64,000 nt of DNA from Polytrichum commune (taxonomy: Eukaryota > Streptophyta > Polytrichopsida > Polytrichales > Polytrichaceae): contig OX485806.1 of the NCBI GenBank assembly GCA_950295325.1, positions 35,526,001 through 35,590,000 on the forward strand. The letters run 5' to 3'. Below are positions 25,328-38,172 of this stretch, piece after piece (positions within the stretch are counted from its first letter, which is position 1; the number at the start of each line of letters is the position of its first letter). The translations under genes were made by a program, and so were the position numbers. The notes under the pieces were generated by a model. That model was given only the letters and a program-made list of their open reading frames with translations, was not told where the DNA came from and ran no database searches.

Positions 25328-28300
25328 TAAATCCCCTCATATTGTGAAACGCCTTGTAATCTGGATATTGTAAATATTAGACGCCAAATTTGGAATCAGA
25401 GACCCTGGTGTACTCTTGTGATATTTAATAAATATTTATCATAAATATGAACTCCTATATAAGTTTCTTTATGTGTTGCAATCACTTTGTGTTATGATTT
25501 TTTTTTATTCTTGAAGCTTTTAACTAGTAAATATGGACAAACAATAATAATGTCCAACAATAATAATGCCTTTAATTTTTAATTTTTTTTGTGATGTTGA
25601 AACATGTAGTTTGCCAAAAAAAATAAAAATAAATAAAATGGAGAAGAAACTATGAATATGATGGAAACCCTAATTATACATACGTCGAAAAGTAATTTGA
25701 TCAAATAACCACTATATATGTGTATTTCTTACAAATATTATAATTTGCATGTGGCTGAAACATGTTTGCAATAAAAGATGCAATCCACATCCAAGACTAG
25801 TTTTTGTCATATCTATCATAAAGTTAGCCAATAGAACTGCACATATTAATTTTATTGTGTCCAAAATTCATGCATCAATCTAAATACACTTAAAACCCTA
25901 GTTTGTTTGGGTTGATGCTAAGTAATATGCTCATTTTAGTTGCTTGTGACATGTCTAGTTCTGATGTGTGTTTTTGGACTCTTAAAGCACTGGGTAGTTT
26001 ATGCATTACATTTTATTTTCCCTATTGTGGGGAAGAATTGAATGCAAGTGAGAAATCTGTAAAGAATATACTTTGAGCAAAGACTTAATATTGATGATAA
26101 AGCTATTTATGTTTGAGTCTCTGAGTTATTTGAACGATTGCAAAGAGTTGCTCCTATGCTCCTAGGGTGTACCAAGCTTATGTGCCGTTCCTGTAAGAGT
26201 ATAGTAGTGGTTTAGTGCAATGTGACTGAGTCCATGGACGAAGCTTACAGTAAAAGAAGGAATGGAAGATTCCGACTTAGGGCAGCACTGGGCTGGAGGA
26301 TAATTGGGAGGATTATAAACAAATCAAGGTGGCTGGGGCTCAAATGGGTTCCAAAAGATGATACTAAAATCACTTGACGGAGGAGTCAAATTGCAAGAAC
26401 CACTGTACATTAACTTCCTCCCATGCCCAATTTTGGGAGACAGGGAATGTCTTTGCATTTGGCATGGAATGAAAACCAGAATGATTAGGCAAGCAAATCA
26501 TGATTGAATTGATTTGACAAGACGCTGCAGTAGCTGCTTTCTCGTCAACACAACTTGTGACATATGGTACAAAGCACATTAGTATGGGAGCCTGATTAGT
26601 GGTGATGGATTTGTAGATCCCATTTCAGGTTAGTAAGACCAGAGTAAGGAAGTAAAACCTGTAAGAATATGGGTGGAAAAAGAATGAACATAATCACCTT
26701 GAAAGTTATTGGGAAGCTACAGTGGCACGTGGTTATGTTAATTACTTGTGCAGGCTATTGGGAACTTGGTAATATTTACAAGTGCTCTGCCCTGGCAGTG
26801 CTTTACTAGAGATTCTTGTGTGGTACACTGGTTGCGTGGCAGGAAGATGGTTTACAGCATTTGAATTTTTGACCAAACACTTCTGATGTTGCAACTTTGC
26901 TCTTCATTCAATTAGTCTGGAGACTGTACAAACACAAGCAGATAGTGTCAGAATGCATGATCACAATGAAGCATGATACTTGCATCACAACGCATACATC
27001 GATCATGGGAGGTCACTCTCCAAAATTTGCAATTAATTTTTATGTTGTGATGACTCTCACTCATAACACGTTCATTTTGGTCACCCTTTGGCTGACAGAG
27101 AGGTACATTGATTTTGTCTACAAAGAGCCAAAAGCAAATGGCACATAAATTCATGACAGGCATAATTATCAACTCACGTCTCCCGCTGTTTAAGTTTAAG
27201 AAAATAGATTCATACAATATGATACATTCCCTAGCAATATCGTATGTCACATATGTGAAATGTGTATGAACCTGAGGGGGAATAATTACTCCAACCTGAT
27301 ACCTATGCAAAGGCATCCAGCCTCAGGCATCAAAGTAGGCCGTAGGCCCAATAAAATAGCTCTCTAATAAGAATGCGAGGAAGTGATATCATGCTGATGT
27401 GTATTACCATCCACTGTGACTTTCTGGGATAGTAACAGTAACTACAGCATAGTACCAGCAGAGGCAGATGAAAATTAGGCATGAGATCATTTTTGGAAAT
27501 CTAGATCCCCAATTGCGGTTACAATACTAGTGGCTTGCACTAGTTGTTCATCATGTGCTAACGAGGTCATGCACTAAACATTGTACCGCTGGCCGCTGCA
27601 GGCATGACGTGCATTAGATTGCAGGAGCCCCCCAGCATTATAATGCTTGTCAGGAGCATCATAATGCTGCACTAGTCGCAGTGGCAAGCCCAAAACAGAG
27701 GGACCCATAATGCAAAGGACGCTCGAATATGCTCACCACGGCACCGAACCACATGTGCAACATGCGCCTTGTGCACTTGAACACTAGAGGCTGGGCGGGT
27801 GGACAGGCAGCCGCCGGGGGGGGGGGGGGGGGGAGTTTCATCCTCCGAAGGAGAATGAAGTAGTTTTGACAGTACTATACATGATGATTAGTTGTTGATC
27901 AGGCAAGATGATCACGAGGACGCAGCCGAGAAGGAGGAAGAGGAAGTGGAGGATTAGCTATATATCTATCCAACCTGCACTAGCAGCAGCAGCAGCTGAG
28001 TGGTACAATCGAATGTGGAAGAGAGCAGGGCCCACGAGAGTAAGCTAACTTGCCTTCAATCTGACAGAGGGGTGAAAAGTTTGATGATGATTCACGGGGT
28101 AGAAATGAGCTGGGCTTTGTCTGGGTCGATTATGATGGTCAACACTCTCTCCCGTACTTGTCTGGCGCAATGCAGAGCTCTCAAACACGAGTCATCATGT
28201 TCTCACCGGCCTAGGTCTGTGATGATCTGCACCTTCCCAAAACCTAGATGTTAGTAGAATACGAAGTCTGCGTCCTGGTCGAAGGCACAAGTTTAAGAGA

Positions 28301-31300
28301 GGTTATGTTAGTTAAGTCTATTGTAACCGCGGTCTAATCTAATGGTGTCCATTAGCTCAGTTAAATTGGATTACCATATATAAGTTGGTAAGTGGAGGCT
28401 AGCTCGCGTTCCATAGAAATCATTAGTATGAGTTGATGCGCGTGTGTCTGACTTTGAAATGTCGTCACTGCAGCTAATCTCTCTATAGACATACTAATAA
28501 TGAAATAGTTGACTTAGATTAGGGGTTCGTAGTTATTCTTGACCACTGTGGGTTGAGCTAGGCGTTAATGTTGAAATACCTTGTACGGCGAAACACTGCA
28601 GTGTTCCATGAGACCCCAATCACTCTGCAATAGGCTTCTGCAGACTCCACGCTAGTTAGGACAATCGACAGCAGCTGATCCCCCTGAATTTCATATGATA
28701 CTGTATATATTATGTCTTTGAATTTTAGCCCACAAGAGATCAATGTGGTATAAGCAGAAACAGAGATCAGGTGCAGATAATCACCACACTAAGTAGCTGC
28801 TTTCTGCAAAACATGAATGAATGTCCACAACAGAAACGCATTCTGGATCCTGTCGTCTGTGCAGGTTAAGCTAATGAGCAGTGGATTATTACGGATCATC
28901 GACGGTGATTTGTTAAGAAGCCATAATTCTTCAAAGGTTCCATTTTCATAATGTTACACGCGTGAAGAGAAGTGGAGTCGGGCGACCTTAATAAGAGGGC
29001 CACAATAAGTTTGCAGTGCTCAAAAGGACTAACCTGATTATGAGTGTGATCAGTCGCGATCATTAGCAGTGAAAGGGAATATAAAGCCCACGTAAGCTGC
29101 TTTAAGGCGGCTCCAGTACTGCATTAGTGCTGGCACACCGTTGCAAGGAGCTGGTCACAGGATGCCAAAGGACACGAGAGGGACAGATGAATCTGCAAGG
29201 CTGAAAAGAAACGGCACCAGCAAGGATGAATGAACGAGTCAGAAAAAAGGTACACTCAAGGGCCACTCAGGGATCACTCAAAACCGTTCGACTTGCTTTC
29301 AGTTTCCTTCCAGGAGGACGCTCCATAATGTTGGTCACGCATCAGTGGATGGAGATCTGATCCTACAGGGATGTGGAGAAGGGACGGGGGGGATATGAAA
29401 TTCAAGCAAGCCGGTGTTCTAACTTCTCACCATGCGCTCGTACGCCTCTGTTGTCGAAAACTAAAGGATACCTACCACGTTCATTTTCCAAGTGCGGTCG
29501 AGATATTGTGGTCGCTTTTCGGATTTGTTGACGACCATATTCAAAGTGCAAGCCACGGACAGCAATTTGTTCCTGCCGTCACATCACATAAGTTGTAAGT
29601 TCTGTCAGATTCTGTAGTGCAGGCTGTACAAGTAGAACGCACCGCATCAATCCTTAATCCTTCGTCTTCATCATTCTCGCTGCAAGTAATCACAACTGTA
29701 TTGTCTGTAGATTAGTGGACGCATCAAACGAGATGTCCTGATACATACAGCTGCTAATTTATGGAGCTCCTACGTGAATTGATGATGATAATGTTTGCAC
29801 TTAGACCAGAGATTTAGGAGTACGTCAAAGCCCTTTTGACGATTGTCAACGTAGTCACCTACGCCCAGCTGCTGCTACACCGGTCTAGAAAACGAGTAAA
29901 CTCGTTATGTGGATAGTGCTGCCCCGCTAGTTAGGACGGCTGTCGTGGACTTCTCGCGTCTTGACTGACTAGCAGTAATTACTCCCACCTCTCGCAGTGC
30001 ATCTGCAAGCTCGTATGAAGTGCAACAAGTTGAAAAGTACATTTAGACGGGTGATGGATATGGATTCAGAGCATATATATAGCAGATGGAGCTTACCGAA
30101 GATGCGGCCATAGGAAAGTATGAATGAACTGTCTTAGAACGCAAACAAGATCGTTGTGGAGGACTTAGACTGGTGTGCCATATTCCAGAGGATTTAGACC
30201 CAGTCGATTGTGCTCATATATAGCTGGTTTCCCTCACCCCAGCCCATGCACAGCATACATATTCCAAGGCAAGGAGACACATACTCAGAATGATGAAGAG
30301 AATCAAGGCAACACGATATATGCACTTCGACCAAACAAAAGTCATGCTTGCAAGTCTGCATTGCCAGAGAGCGTGAATGGAGATGTTAGTCAAGTATTAG
30401 ACTACATCTCCTTCGGCTCTCCAGACTCAACCCTCTGTGCTCCAAGGAATTAATAATGCTCATCTATGCAAAATTCCACAAGCAGTTAGAGGTCATATAT
30501 GTATACGGATTAAAGTATGAATCAGCTGATATAACGCTTCAACATTCTCTTAATACCATGCCGCTCTGGGGATGGATCCACAATCACTATTTTGACTCCA
30601 GTAGCCGATTATAGATGTGACTCGTGCCGCAGCCTGTAGCTGTCCTACTGGACCCTTTCAAGACCATGCAGGCGGGTGCTCTGGTCCCGATCGAAAGTCG
30701 AAACTACACAAGGAAAATCTCGTCTCGGCCAGGATATCAAGGAGAACACAGCTAGAGCTATCCTTCGAACAGGCTGTCCTGCAAAGAGTCCATACCTTAA
30801 TCTGGCCTAGCATTCCATGCTGTAGCACTCATATCGTGTACAGTATGACAATATCAGACAGAAACCTTCATAACATAGCTGCGATTAGCAGAGCACTTAG
30901 CGCCAGAAATATACACATGAATCCACTTCCGGAGAACATGCGACGCGGACCGAGTTATTGTACACAAACTAGAGAAACTATACCATATGCGGACGGAAGG
31001 CTAGTGCTCTTGCTATCAGAGTGGGGACTTCTTTCTGGCTGCATTTCTAAAAAGCATGACACTAAAGTGTATAAACTTGTACCCATATTTTTCTTGAAAT
31101 CAGAGTGTATAATCCAATCAAACGTAGACAAGTACTACTATAAAGCACAATCCTCACTGTATTAGCGTCTACAAACTTGAAAGAGTTCAACAACTCAAAC
31201 CTGAGACATCTTGACCACATCTAACATATCACGTTCTATGACCGGTATGTTGAGAAACGCTCTTACATGCAGCTGCAAAAGGGGAAACGAACTTGACATA

Positions 31301-31500
31301 TCACTACATTTGTATCCAGAACCCGGCAAGTTAGGTTCCAAGCATCACTTGGTCACAAAGGGTTGGAGATCCTTCTTTAGGCGAGAAAGTAATTCATGTC
31401 TGCAACTAGATATCAAGATTCAGAGCTCGCTAGAAACACTCGTCGATTAAGAGTTGCAGATTCTTTACACTGGAGGAGGAGATTATTGAATACTGTAAGG
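25328..31500. other. Long stretch without a confident gene
   Basis: The first part (to about 26200) is AT-rich. From about 26200 the base composition is more balanced, but I could not build a gene. Observed items are a G18 run at 27816-27833, a possible isolated terminal exon at 27903-27957, and TATA-like strings near 28373 and 30075. Open frames, including those at 30175-31165, carry no motif I recognise. A non-coding RNA gene is possible but unsupported. Confidence 0.4.
27816..27833. repeat. G18 homopolymer
   Basis: An unbroken G run following a short GC-rich stretch (CCGCC). It lies about 70 bases before the possible acidic terminal exon. Confidence 0.95.
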
Positions 31501-33703
31501 CTGACTGTGCAAACAATGTCACAAACTTCTTAGGCAGCCTATAGATGACATATCTAATTCAATGAAGAAAAGAGAAACGTCTCCAGCATGTAAAAATGGA
31601 CTCCGGACAGCTGAAGTTCGTCCGAAGCATTTCCACAAAGATCTCGTTCGTTTTTGCTGGGAAATGCTTACCTCAGCTCTCCAGCTGTCCAACAGAGGGG
31701 TCCAGAGTCCAGACGTTAATGATAACTTCTACCACTGAGCACATTGAGCCAAAGCACAGAGAGCAACTGTTACTTGCAGTGAGGTACTTCTGACGCATTA
31801 GAGTATATCGAGGGGCACTCATAGCAGAGAGATGTAGAGTTCAGTTTATTAAGAGCAACTGTGGATTGGATAGTCCGATATTGTAGGTCTGTAACAGCTA
31901 CATAATGAGAATCATTTGCAATTCGGACCTCAAAAATAGACATCGCAATAAGTGATTCTATAGAATAAAGAAAAAAGAGATTTCCTATCTTGTTTTCGCA
32001 CTGGATTCAGCAAAGGTACTTCCAAAACGGACCTTCAGTTCCTCTATGCCGTACCATCTGAATGGACTCAGGGATTGATACTTATGTTTTAGGTCCGCGT
32101 TGATCATTTCTAGCTCGAATGCAACTACTTTGTGTAGTTCAGCCATTGGCTACGCTATGACAGTAGCTCTAGTGGGCTCGTCCAATGCTACATCTAATAT
32201 CATTGTTCTCTCGCATCGATATCTAGGTTGAGGTGATCTCCTGTCACCACGAGGCTACTACATATGTGTCCCAAGATTCCACATTGAAACGACAAAGTAA
32301 ACAAAAAACTCTCGGTGTGCCTGCCAATTAGACATGACCTTCAGACCTTAACACGTTCAGACATGGGTCCTGTTGGTTATAAGCAATGTAGAAATCTTTG
32401 AAGTGGTGCTATTCTGGTCTAATATGCCATGAAACTAATATGAGGCATTCTATCCTTCCCTATTTAGTCGGTTCTCAGCGGGTAACAGATGTCAGAAAGC
32501 ACCAGCTAAAAGAGGAGTCTATGGCTGTTCAAAGCTGGACAACTTTACATAACTCAGACTCGAATGAAAAGAGATGTTGCTTCGCATTTGGCTATCACAA
32601 CTACGAACCTGCGTAACACATGTTGGAGGAGCTTGTCGCAACTCGTGGTTTAAGACCTGAAACAATGCAGCACTTGACACATATACGTGATTGATTCAGA
32701 CATAGTAGAGACAAGATACAATACCCAGCAACTGGATCTCAAAACAACTAATCTCTGGAGATAGAGAGCACCAAAAATGTAAAAACATAAATTCGATGAA
32801 GTGAGAACATAGGTTGGAGATTCCATTGCAAGTTCACGGTTGCTTGCAGGAGCAGTAAAATTCAACATTGACAAACCTGTGCCCTTGCGTACAAATGGAC
32901 GCGTACTCTGATGGACGGGGTAAAACAGCAAGAGATCATGCACAGCTGCAGACAAGCTCTGTTCCAGAAAGCAGTGTTTATAAAATGAGCTCTATTGAAT
33001 GAGAAAATAAGGTCCCACATTGCATTAAGAGCCCGCTCAGAGTAGCAGAAATTGAGCAGGAAAATAAAGTCTGTCCTTTTAGCCTCCACGCGAGTCATGG
33101 GCTCTCTAATCCAGGTAGAAACAAAATGCGAAGTAACCCGGAGCTTCTGGAATGGAAAAAAAAAAGTGCAGTACATATGTATGACAGACTTCCAGACCAG
33201 CATCGCAAGGAGGTGCTGGATATAAACAAGGCAAGTGGAAGGCCGGCCGGCGCTTTAATAATTGAATGGGGGAGATAGCTAGGTCAGGTTGCTCAAGCTC
33301 GTTCTCTTGCTCTATCTCTCTGGGGGACTCTCGCGTAGGATTTCTGTCACTGTACTTTACAGAGAATTGACCTCAATCTTTAGAGCTGGACATTTTTGCC
33401 AGCAGCTGCAGCAGGAGCTTGTGAGAATCTTCCGTTGTAGTGTTCATGAGGGCTCCATACGCATAAATACTAAGGCAGGTCTAAACCAAAGTGCATCCGT
33501 CTATGATTTGGTCTACTGGAAAGAACGAAAGGCAGGAAGTAAGCAGTTTTATTCAATTAAAGCGTACAAGACCCGAGCCCCCTTGGCGTAGTCGAATGGA
33601 AAATTATTCGATGTCGGCGGCCTTGCCTTGAATTTTGGGAGGAAAAGTATTAGAATGGAAGAGAAGCAAAGAGGAGCTCTCTCTCAACAGGACGTCGTCG
33701 ATA
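31501..33703. other. No confident gene; includes probable 3' UTR of the ZF-HD gene at its right end
   Basis: Apart from an imperfect foldback at 31597-31711, I see no structured element. The part adjoining 33704 should contain the 3' UTR and terminator of the minus-strand ZF-HD gene. No clear signal was placed. Confidence 0.4.
31597..31711. repeat. Imperfect inverted repeat, possible RNA foldback
   Basis: Three paired blocks occur in order: TGGACTC with GAGTCCA at the base, GGACAGCTG with CAGCTGTCC in the middle, and AAGCATTTCC with GGAAATGCTT next to a loop of about 25 bases. Unpaired stretches of 11-14 bases lie between blocks, so the stem is weak for a plant miRNA precursor. The mature sequence matches no miRNA that I recall. 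Confidence 0.4.
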
Positions 33704-34447
33704 CTAGCCAAGCTTCTTCCCAAGCGTGTGCTTGTTGTTGTGCATCCACACCTTGAGCACATGCCTCTTAACGCCAACCTCAGTACAAAACTCTTGGACG
33801 GCAGCTTCGTCGTGCTTCTGTATCTTCCAGCCTAACTTCTCAGCAAAGGCACACATTCTTTCTTTCTGCTCGGTGGTGAATTTTGTGCGAAACCTCTTCT
33901 TGATGGTAGAGGGTGAGCCATCACCGTCGTCTGAGTCTCCAGGGCCAGCACTCAACATGTAAGGTGTTTGAGTGACCCGGCTCATGATTTGAGCAGGAGA
34001 CGGAAGAGCCAGTTGCTGAGGAACACCAACCTGAGAGCCTGGAGCTCCTGCTGTTAACAGCCCTCGTTTCCTGGCCTCCTTTCGAATGTTCTGGCAGTCA
34101 CAACTAGGTTCTCCCTCTACCTCTCTTCTATGGAAGTTTCTGTGGCAATCACACGCCGCGCACTTGAGGGCTTCAACCGTGCCATCCTCTCCGCAGGGCA
34201 TAAATTCTCCACAGCCATCAGTAGCGTGCCCTCCCATGTTGGCCGCATGATTTTTGTTGCATTCCCTATATCTAATAGCCTTCGACTTTTGTTTCACAGT
34301 TGCCACTTCTAACGGCCTGATTTCGTCCATGGTTGTACCGTTTCCACTACTTAACAACTTCTGAAGCTTATTGGACTCATGAAGGCCAGCGTAGGAAGCG
34401 GCGATTGGCATCGGCGGTATATCTGGTTTATGAGACACCAAATCCAT
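33704..34447 (-). CDS. Zinc-finger homeodomain (ZF-HD) transcription factor, single exon
   Basis: A 247-residue protein starting [14 protein letters not shown] 12 codons upstream is in frame but a TGA lies just before it, so ATG 34447 is taken as the start. The N-terminal ZF-HD dimerisation domain (about residues 58-110) begins [20 protein letters not shown] and continues to [11 protein letters not shown]. It has the expected Cys/His ligands (C63, H67, C79, C85, C96, C99, H102, H106 by position). A Gly/Pro/Ser linker leads to the C-terminal homeodomain (about 183-243): [16 protein letters not shown] and the recognition helix [14 protein letters not shown], with the plant [12 protein letters not shown] signature in place of WFQNRR. 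These nuclear factors act as homo- or heterodimers on ATTA-containing sites. The lack of coding introns is typical. Target genes cannot be inferred. Confidence 0.97.
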   Translation of the reverse strand: MDLVSHKPDIPPMPIAASYAGLHESNKLQKLLSSGNGTTMDEIRPLEVATVKQKSKAIRYRECNKNHAANMGGHATDGCGEFMPCGEDGTVEALKCAACDCHRNFHRREVEGEPSCDCQNIRKEARKRGLLTAGAPGSQVGVPQQLALPSPAQIMSRVTQTPYMLSAGPGDSDDGDGSPSTIKKRFRTKFTTEQKERMCAFAEKLGWKIQKHDEAAVQEFCTEVGVKRHVLKVWMHNNKHTLGKKLG

Positions 34448-35566
34448 AGCGCAGCTGCCCTCCCCCTCTAGCGCTTCCGACACATGTCAAGCCTTTTGCT
34501 CTGCTTCGTTTGGAATGCCTGTCGTAGAGACTCTGCATCAGTCAAGGGACAAAACTGCCGAAAGAGATTGGTTGAAATTTCTAATTAACAGCGATCAGAT
34601 TGTCCAATCCCAATGTAAGCTTCCCATCTCCTTGTTAGTTGGCAACTTGTGTCTTGTATTTAGTGAGGCGTTGATCCAGATGACATAATCATTCCCAGAC
34701 AATGCGGCTCCAGCTGCTATGATTCTGCACTAAACTGCTCCTCCACACTTAATCATTTCCTGGTCACATTAGCAACTAGGTCCATGACTGGCAAGACTAT
34801 TTTTCCTTCAACTTGGCTTCTAACCAAATTTGGCAATTATGAGTCTACGAGAACCACATAATATAAGGCGTCTTCCGGATACTCTGAGAAAACCAGAGTT
34901 CGTTGCCGAGGTCTCTCTTAAAATGCAGAGTGTGCAGGTGGAGATAATCAGATTTTGCTTATACCGAAACCTGGCGCTTAAACGGAGGAGCAGTGACTTT
35001 CTGAGGGAAATTATCTGCTGCGAGGAAACCCTTGGACGTTTCTGAGGTCATCAACCAGCGAGAAAAATATGGAAGTATCAATATCTGGAAACTGACAGCA
35101 GCTTCGAATGACCAGGCCAGGGCGGTGCTAGGAGTACTACGTCTGTCTTCTTGAAGATGACTTAACAAGCAGGATCAGATTAAATTAAACCACAGCTGCG
35201 GGAAACCACACACACGACACCCAAAAGCCGCGACTCTCTCTAGCTACAGATGGTAGACAAACAAAGACGCGACGAGATCACAACAGTCTAAACAAAAGTA
35301 TAGAAGAGAAGAACGGTGACATCTAAAGCTCGTAAGGTTGGTGAGAGCAGAGAGAGCGAGAGAGCACAGAGAGAGCAGGCAGAGAGCAGAGAGAAATTGT
35401 GAGAGTTTGGACGAAGTCGCAAAAAGGAAACAAAGCCCTGAATGAGCGCTCGTATAAGTGAGTCTCCAACAGTAGAAGCCAACATGCCAAATGCAGATTG
35501 GTGCTCACGTGGGCCCTGGCCGACAAAGCAGGACTCACCAGATATTGTGCAAGCACTAACTAAGAC

Positions 35567-35600
<34 letters not shown>

Positions 35601-36330
35601 CTATTGACCAAAGCTACTGTATTCCTCCACTCCCCTTCTCATTCACACTCCTCTGACTCCCGCCGGCCCGCTCCCTCGCATGCGCGCCCTCACAATCGAT
35701 CCCCGCACCACCTCTCTCTCTCTCTCTCTAGTATCTACCGGTATCAATCAACGTCCTTCGAATCAGTTACGCTATTTCAGGCACTCATCAAAATCCCATG
35801 AGCGCCCCTTGACAGACGCAAGCTCTTACTCACCCCGATCCTCCACGGCCCGCATGCACCACAGCCACCGCCACGCACTGACGCCACCAACAAACCGGAC
35901 ATAGCAATCAGCAAGCGCCTAATAAACCACTGAATATCCAGAAACAGGGGCCGAAAAGGCAGCCTCGATTTTCGTCGTATTAATACGCATGGAAAATCGG
36001 CGACTATTCAGGGGCGGACCGTCGCGCTACGACGACGAACGAGCGAACGAGTGTGGCTGCAGGCAGGTTGGCCGGCCAGCCAGCCCAACCCAACTGGTGC
36101 TGCGAAGGGCTCTCCTCCACAGCCGCCGCAGCAGCAGAAGAAGCAGCAGCAGCGAAAGGGTTGAAGGAAGGGCGCCACTATGGTCCAGACCGAGCGCTCT
36201 CTAAGCAAGAGCAAAGGGGAGAGAGAGAGAGAGAACCCGGCGATTCGGCGGGTGAGGCAGCAGCACAGGAGGGGCAGAAAACTCCTGCCTTCGCCACCCC
36301 TCCCCCTCTTTAGCCTCCCAACTGGGTGAC
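34448..36330 (-). promoter_or_regulatory. Upstream and 5' UTR region of the ZF-HD gene, GA/CT-rich
   Basis: The region upstream of the minus-strand ZF-HD start has GA/CT-rich tracts at 35345-35395, 35568-35598 (a pure GA run) and 36217-36232, and a CAG/AAG-rich stretch at 36128-36150. Plant leaders often carry such CT repeats, and ZF-HD genes commonly have long leaders. I cannot place the start site or decide whether a 5' UTR intron exists. Confidence 0.4.
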
Positions 36331-36560
36331 CGCCTCTCCCGGTCCCCCGTCCGGTCCTACCCCCTACGGCCTGGCCTAGCGTAGCGTAACCTAGCCTGTC
36401 TGCCTGCCTGCCCGCCCGCCCAGCTGCCCGCCTGGCTTGGGCTGGCTCCGCCCCTGCCCTGCCCTGCCCTGCCCTGCCCTCCCTCTCCCTCCGCCCCGTT
36501 CCGTTCCTTTCCGTTCCGTCCCGTTCGACCCCCTCCCTGCCAACTGGTTGGCCTCCTGTG
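36331..36560. repeat. GC-rich pyrimidine repeat block
   Basis: Successive short tandem units are seen on the plus strand: TGCC/CGCC units (about 36398-36430), CCCTG repeated about five times (36453-36480), and CCGTTC/CCTTT units (36497-36528). It is strongly G-poor and C-rich on this strand. It lies beyond the presumed ZF-HD promoter and could be promoter-proximal DNA. Confidence 0.7.
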
Positions 36561-36704
36561 GTAAGTCTCATTCATTCGTTGTTACCCCCAAGTACATGGC
36601 TACCCCCACCCCTGTCCCTCCCTTCCCTTTCCCTCTCCCCTCTCATAATTTATTACCTGTCCCCCCGCCTTGCCTTTCTCCTCTACATTCATTCACTACA
36701 GTAA

Positions 36705-36914
36705 ATATGGTATTTAGTGTCACTTACTATGTGGAGTTACACACTGCTATATTTTTTCACTAGACTATTCATGTGTTTTCTTACCAAGTAAAGTTGTAAT
36801 CGTTCTACACTGTCCAAACACACCAATTTGACATTTGTTCGTAAAATAGGAGATCTGCAATAAATAGATATAGCACAAGGTAATTTCAAATAGTAAGTGA
36901 CACTACAGACAACA
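36705..36914. repeat. Foldback MITE, family A copy 2
   Basis: The left end reads GGTATTTAGTGTCACTTACT and the right end, reverse-complemented, reads TAGTGTCACTTACTATTTG. The inner right arm shares GAGATCTGCAAT and the TATAGC block with copy 1 at 15583. It has no coding capacity. Confidence 0.82.
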
Positions 36915-36978
36915 TTTGTGGTGTCTGCTGGTTCACTCATGATGCCATTTGTTGACGTGGCCTAAAGTTTTGCATGCA

Positions 36979-37009
<31 letters not shown>

Positions 37010-37056
37010 CTATGTGTGTGTGTGTGTGTGTGTGTATGTGTGTATGTGTGTATGTG
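36979..37056. repeat. Compound AT/GT microsatellite
   Basis: A run of about 14 AT dinucleotides is followed by about 12 GT dinucleotides and then three TATGTGTG units. Such compound arrays are highly variable and produce spurious low-complexity open frames. Confidence 0.95.
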
Positions 37057-37242
37057 TTTTGAGCAGTTTCCTTGTCCAGAATGCACCACTTTCATTGCAT
37101 CCTGTTGCATTTGATTTTGATGTATTCTACTGTACAGTACGTGTGAGAACTTACTTCTCCCTCAGGCGGCTTAATTTCCAACTTTGGGAAGGAGCTACAT
37201 CGATTTCGGTTTACTAATAATGTGGCTTATGCTTTGGACTTA

Positions 37243-37636
37243 GAGCATCCTCAGTCGGTCTAGGTAAAGCTCACTGCAAACCAAGACCTATCTTGCTTAA
37301 AATTGTTCAAAATTTAGAGGGAGTGCACCAAATCTTGCTTAAAATGGACAGATCCTCCCACACTCCCTCTAAATGTCAAAAATTTGGAGGGAGTGTGGGA
37401 GGATCTTTCCATTTTAAAGCAAGATTTGGTGCACTCCCTCTAAATTTTGAAAATGTGGTGTTTTCAATGAGGGATTTCACCTACGTCAAATTTTTACAAT
37501 TCTTTTTTCTTGAGAAATATCTCACGTTTATTTAGGTGTGCTTCTAATGATGGTAATTTCAGTTTCTAATTTTAGGTCAGTCAAAAGATAGGTTTTGGTT
37601 TGCAGTGAGCTTTACCTAGACCGACTGAGGATGCTC
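37243..37636. mobile_element. Tourist-like (PIF/Harbinger) MITE with TTA target duplication
   Basis: The 394-bp element begins GAGCATCCTCAGTCGGTC and ends in the complement of that sequence; the inverted repeats extend about 50 bases (through GCTCACTGCAAACCAA). TTA flanks both ends (37240-37242 and 37637-37639), the three-base duplication typical of PIF/Harbinger. Inside is a second, near-perfect foldback (37309-37448) whose arms contain AGGGAGTGCACC and ATCCTCCCACACTCCC. It has no transposase. Confidence 0.92.
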
Positions 37637-38172
37637 TTATCTCATGTGAAAGGGCATTAATTCGGCCTGGTGCTCTCTCCTAGACCATTGTCATGTATTT
37701 CTTACTCTTTCCCACAGATGGTGGCATGGAGAACATGCCCAAGACTTTGTCCAACAACCAATTTCCGGATGGCAAACCAAGTTGCCAAATACCGACACAT
37801 ATTCCATCCTGTCCCCACACCTCCATTTCCTCGGACTGTTCACCTAGCTAGGGAACAGCCAACCCATCATACATAACTAAATTGGTGGCATACCTACACT
37901 CACTCACAAAACTCAGTCAATCATCAAACACAACAAATTTTGGGGAGTCATACCTGGGAGTGCATTCATCTTTTTATCAAACCGTAAATCGGGTCACATG
38001 CGCAACCAAGTTGGCTATCATTCTTCCAAATTTTAGCTTGAGTACTATAGCAACAAGAGAGAAATTAACATAGGTCTATTGGCTCAGTTTTGGAATTGTT
38101 TTCATCACTCACGTTCAATTGCAAGAATAAGGGGGATTTTCCTCTCACTTCTGGTTAGCAGTGTGGTCTCTT

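Noticed and set aside
26234-26377. Small basic open frame of 47 codons starting MDEAYSKRRNGRF
   Set aside because: It resembles no small peptide family that I know (including DVL/ROT), has no supporting promoter or conservation evidence, and frames of this length arise by chance.
28534-28560. TTCTTGACC string resembling the start of the TAS3 tasiARF small RNA
   Set aside because: Only nine bases match. I saw no second tasiARF unit and no miR390 target site nearby.
30617-31165. Longest single open frame outside the genes (182 codons, plus strand)
   Set aside because: Its translation has no domain, signal or repeat and no splice or promoter context; composition in this region is balanced, so long chance frames are expected.
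33704-34483. Longer ZF-HD reading starting at GTG 34483
   Set aside because: A GTG start is unlikely for a plant nuclear gene and a TGA lies directly upstream; ATG 34447 gives the expected N-terminus.
36008-36571. 187-codon minus-strand frame rich in Gly, Arg and Ala
   Set aside because: It is produced by the GC-rich short tandem repeats and lies in the presumed ZF-HD upstream region; the sequence is low-complexity.
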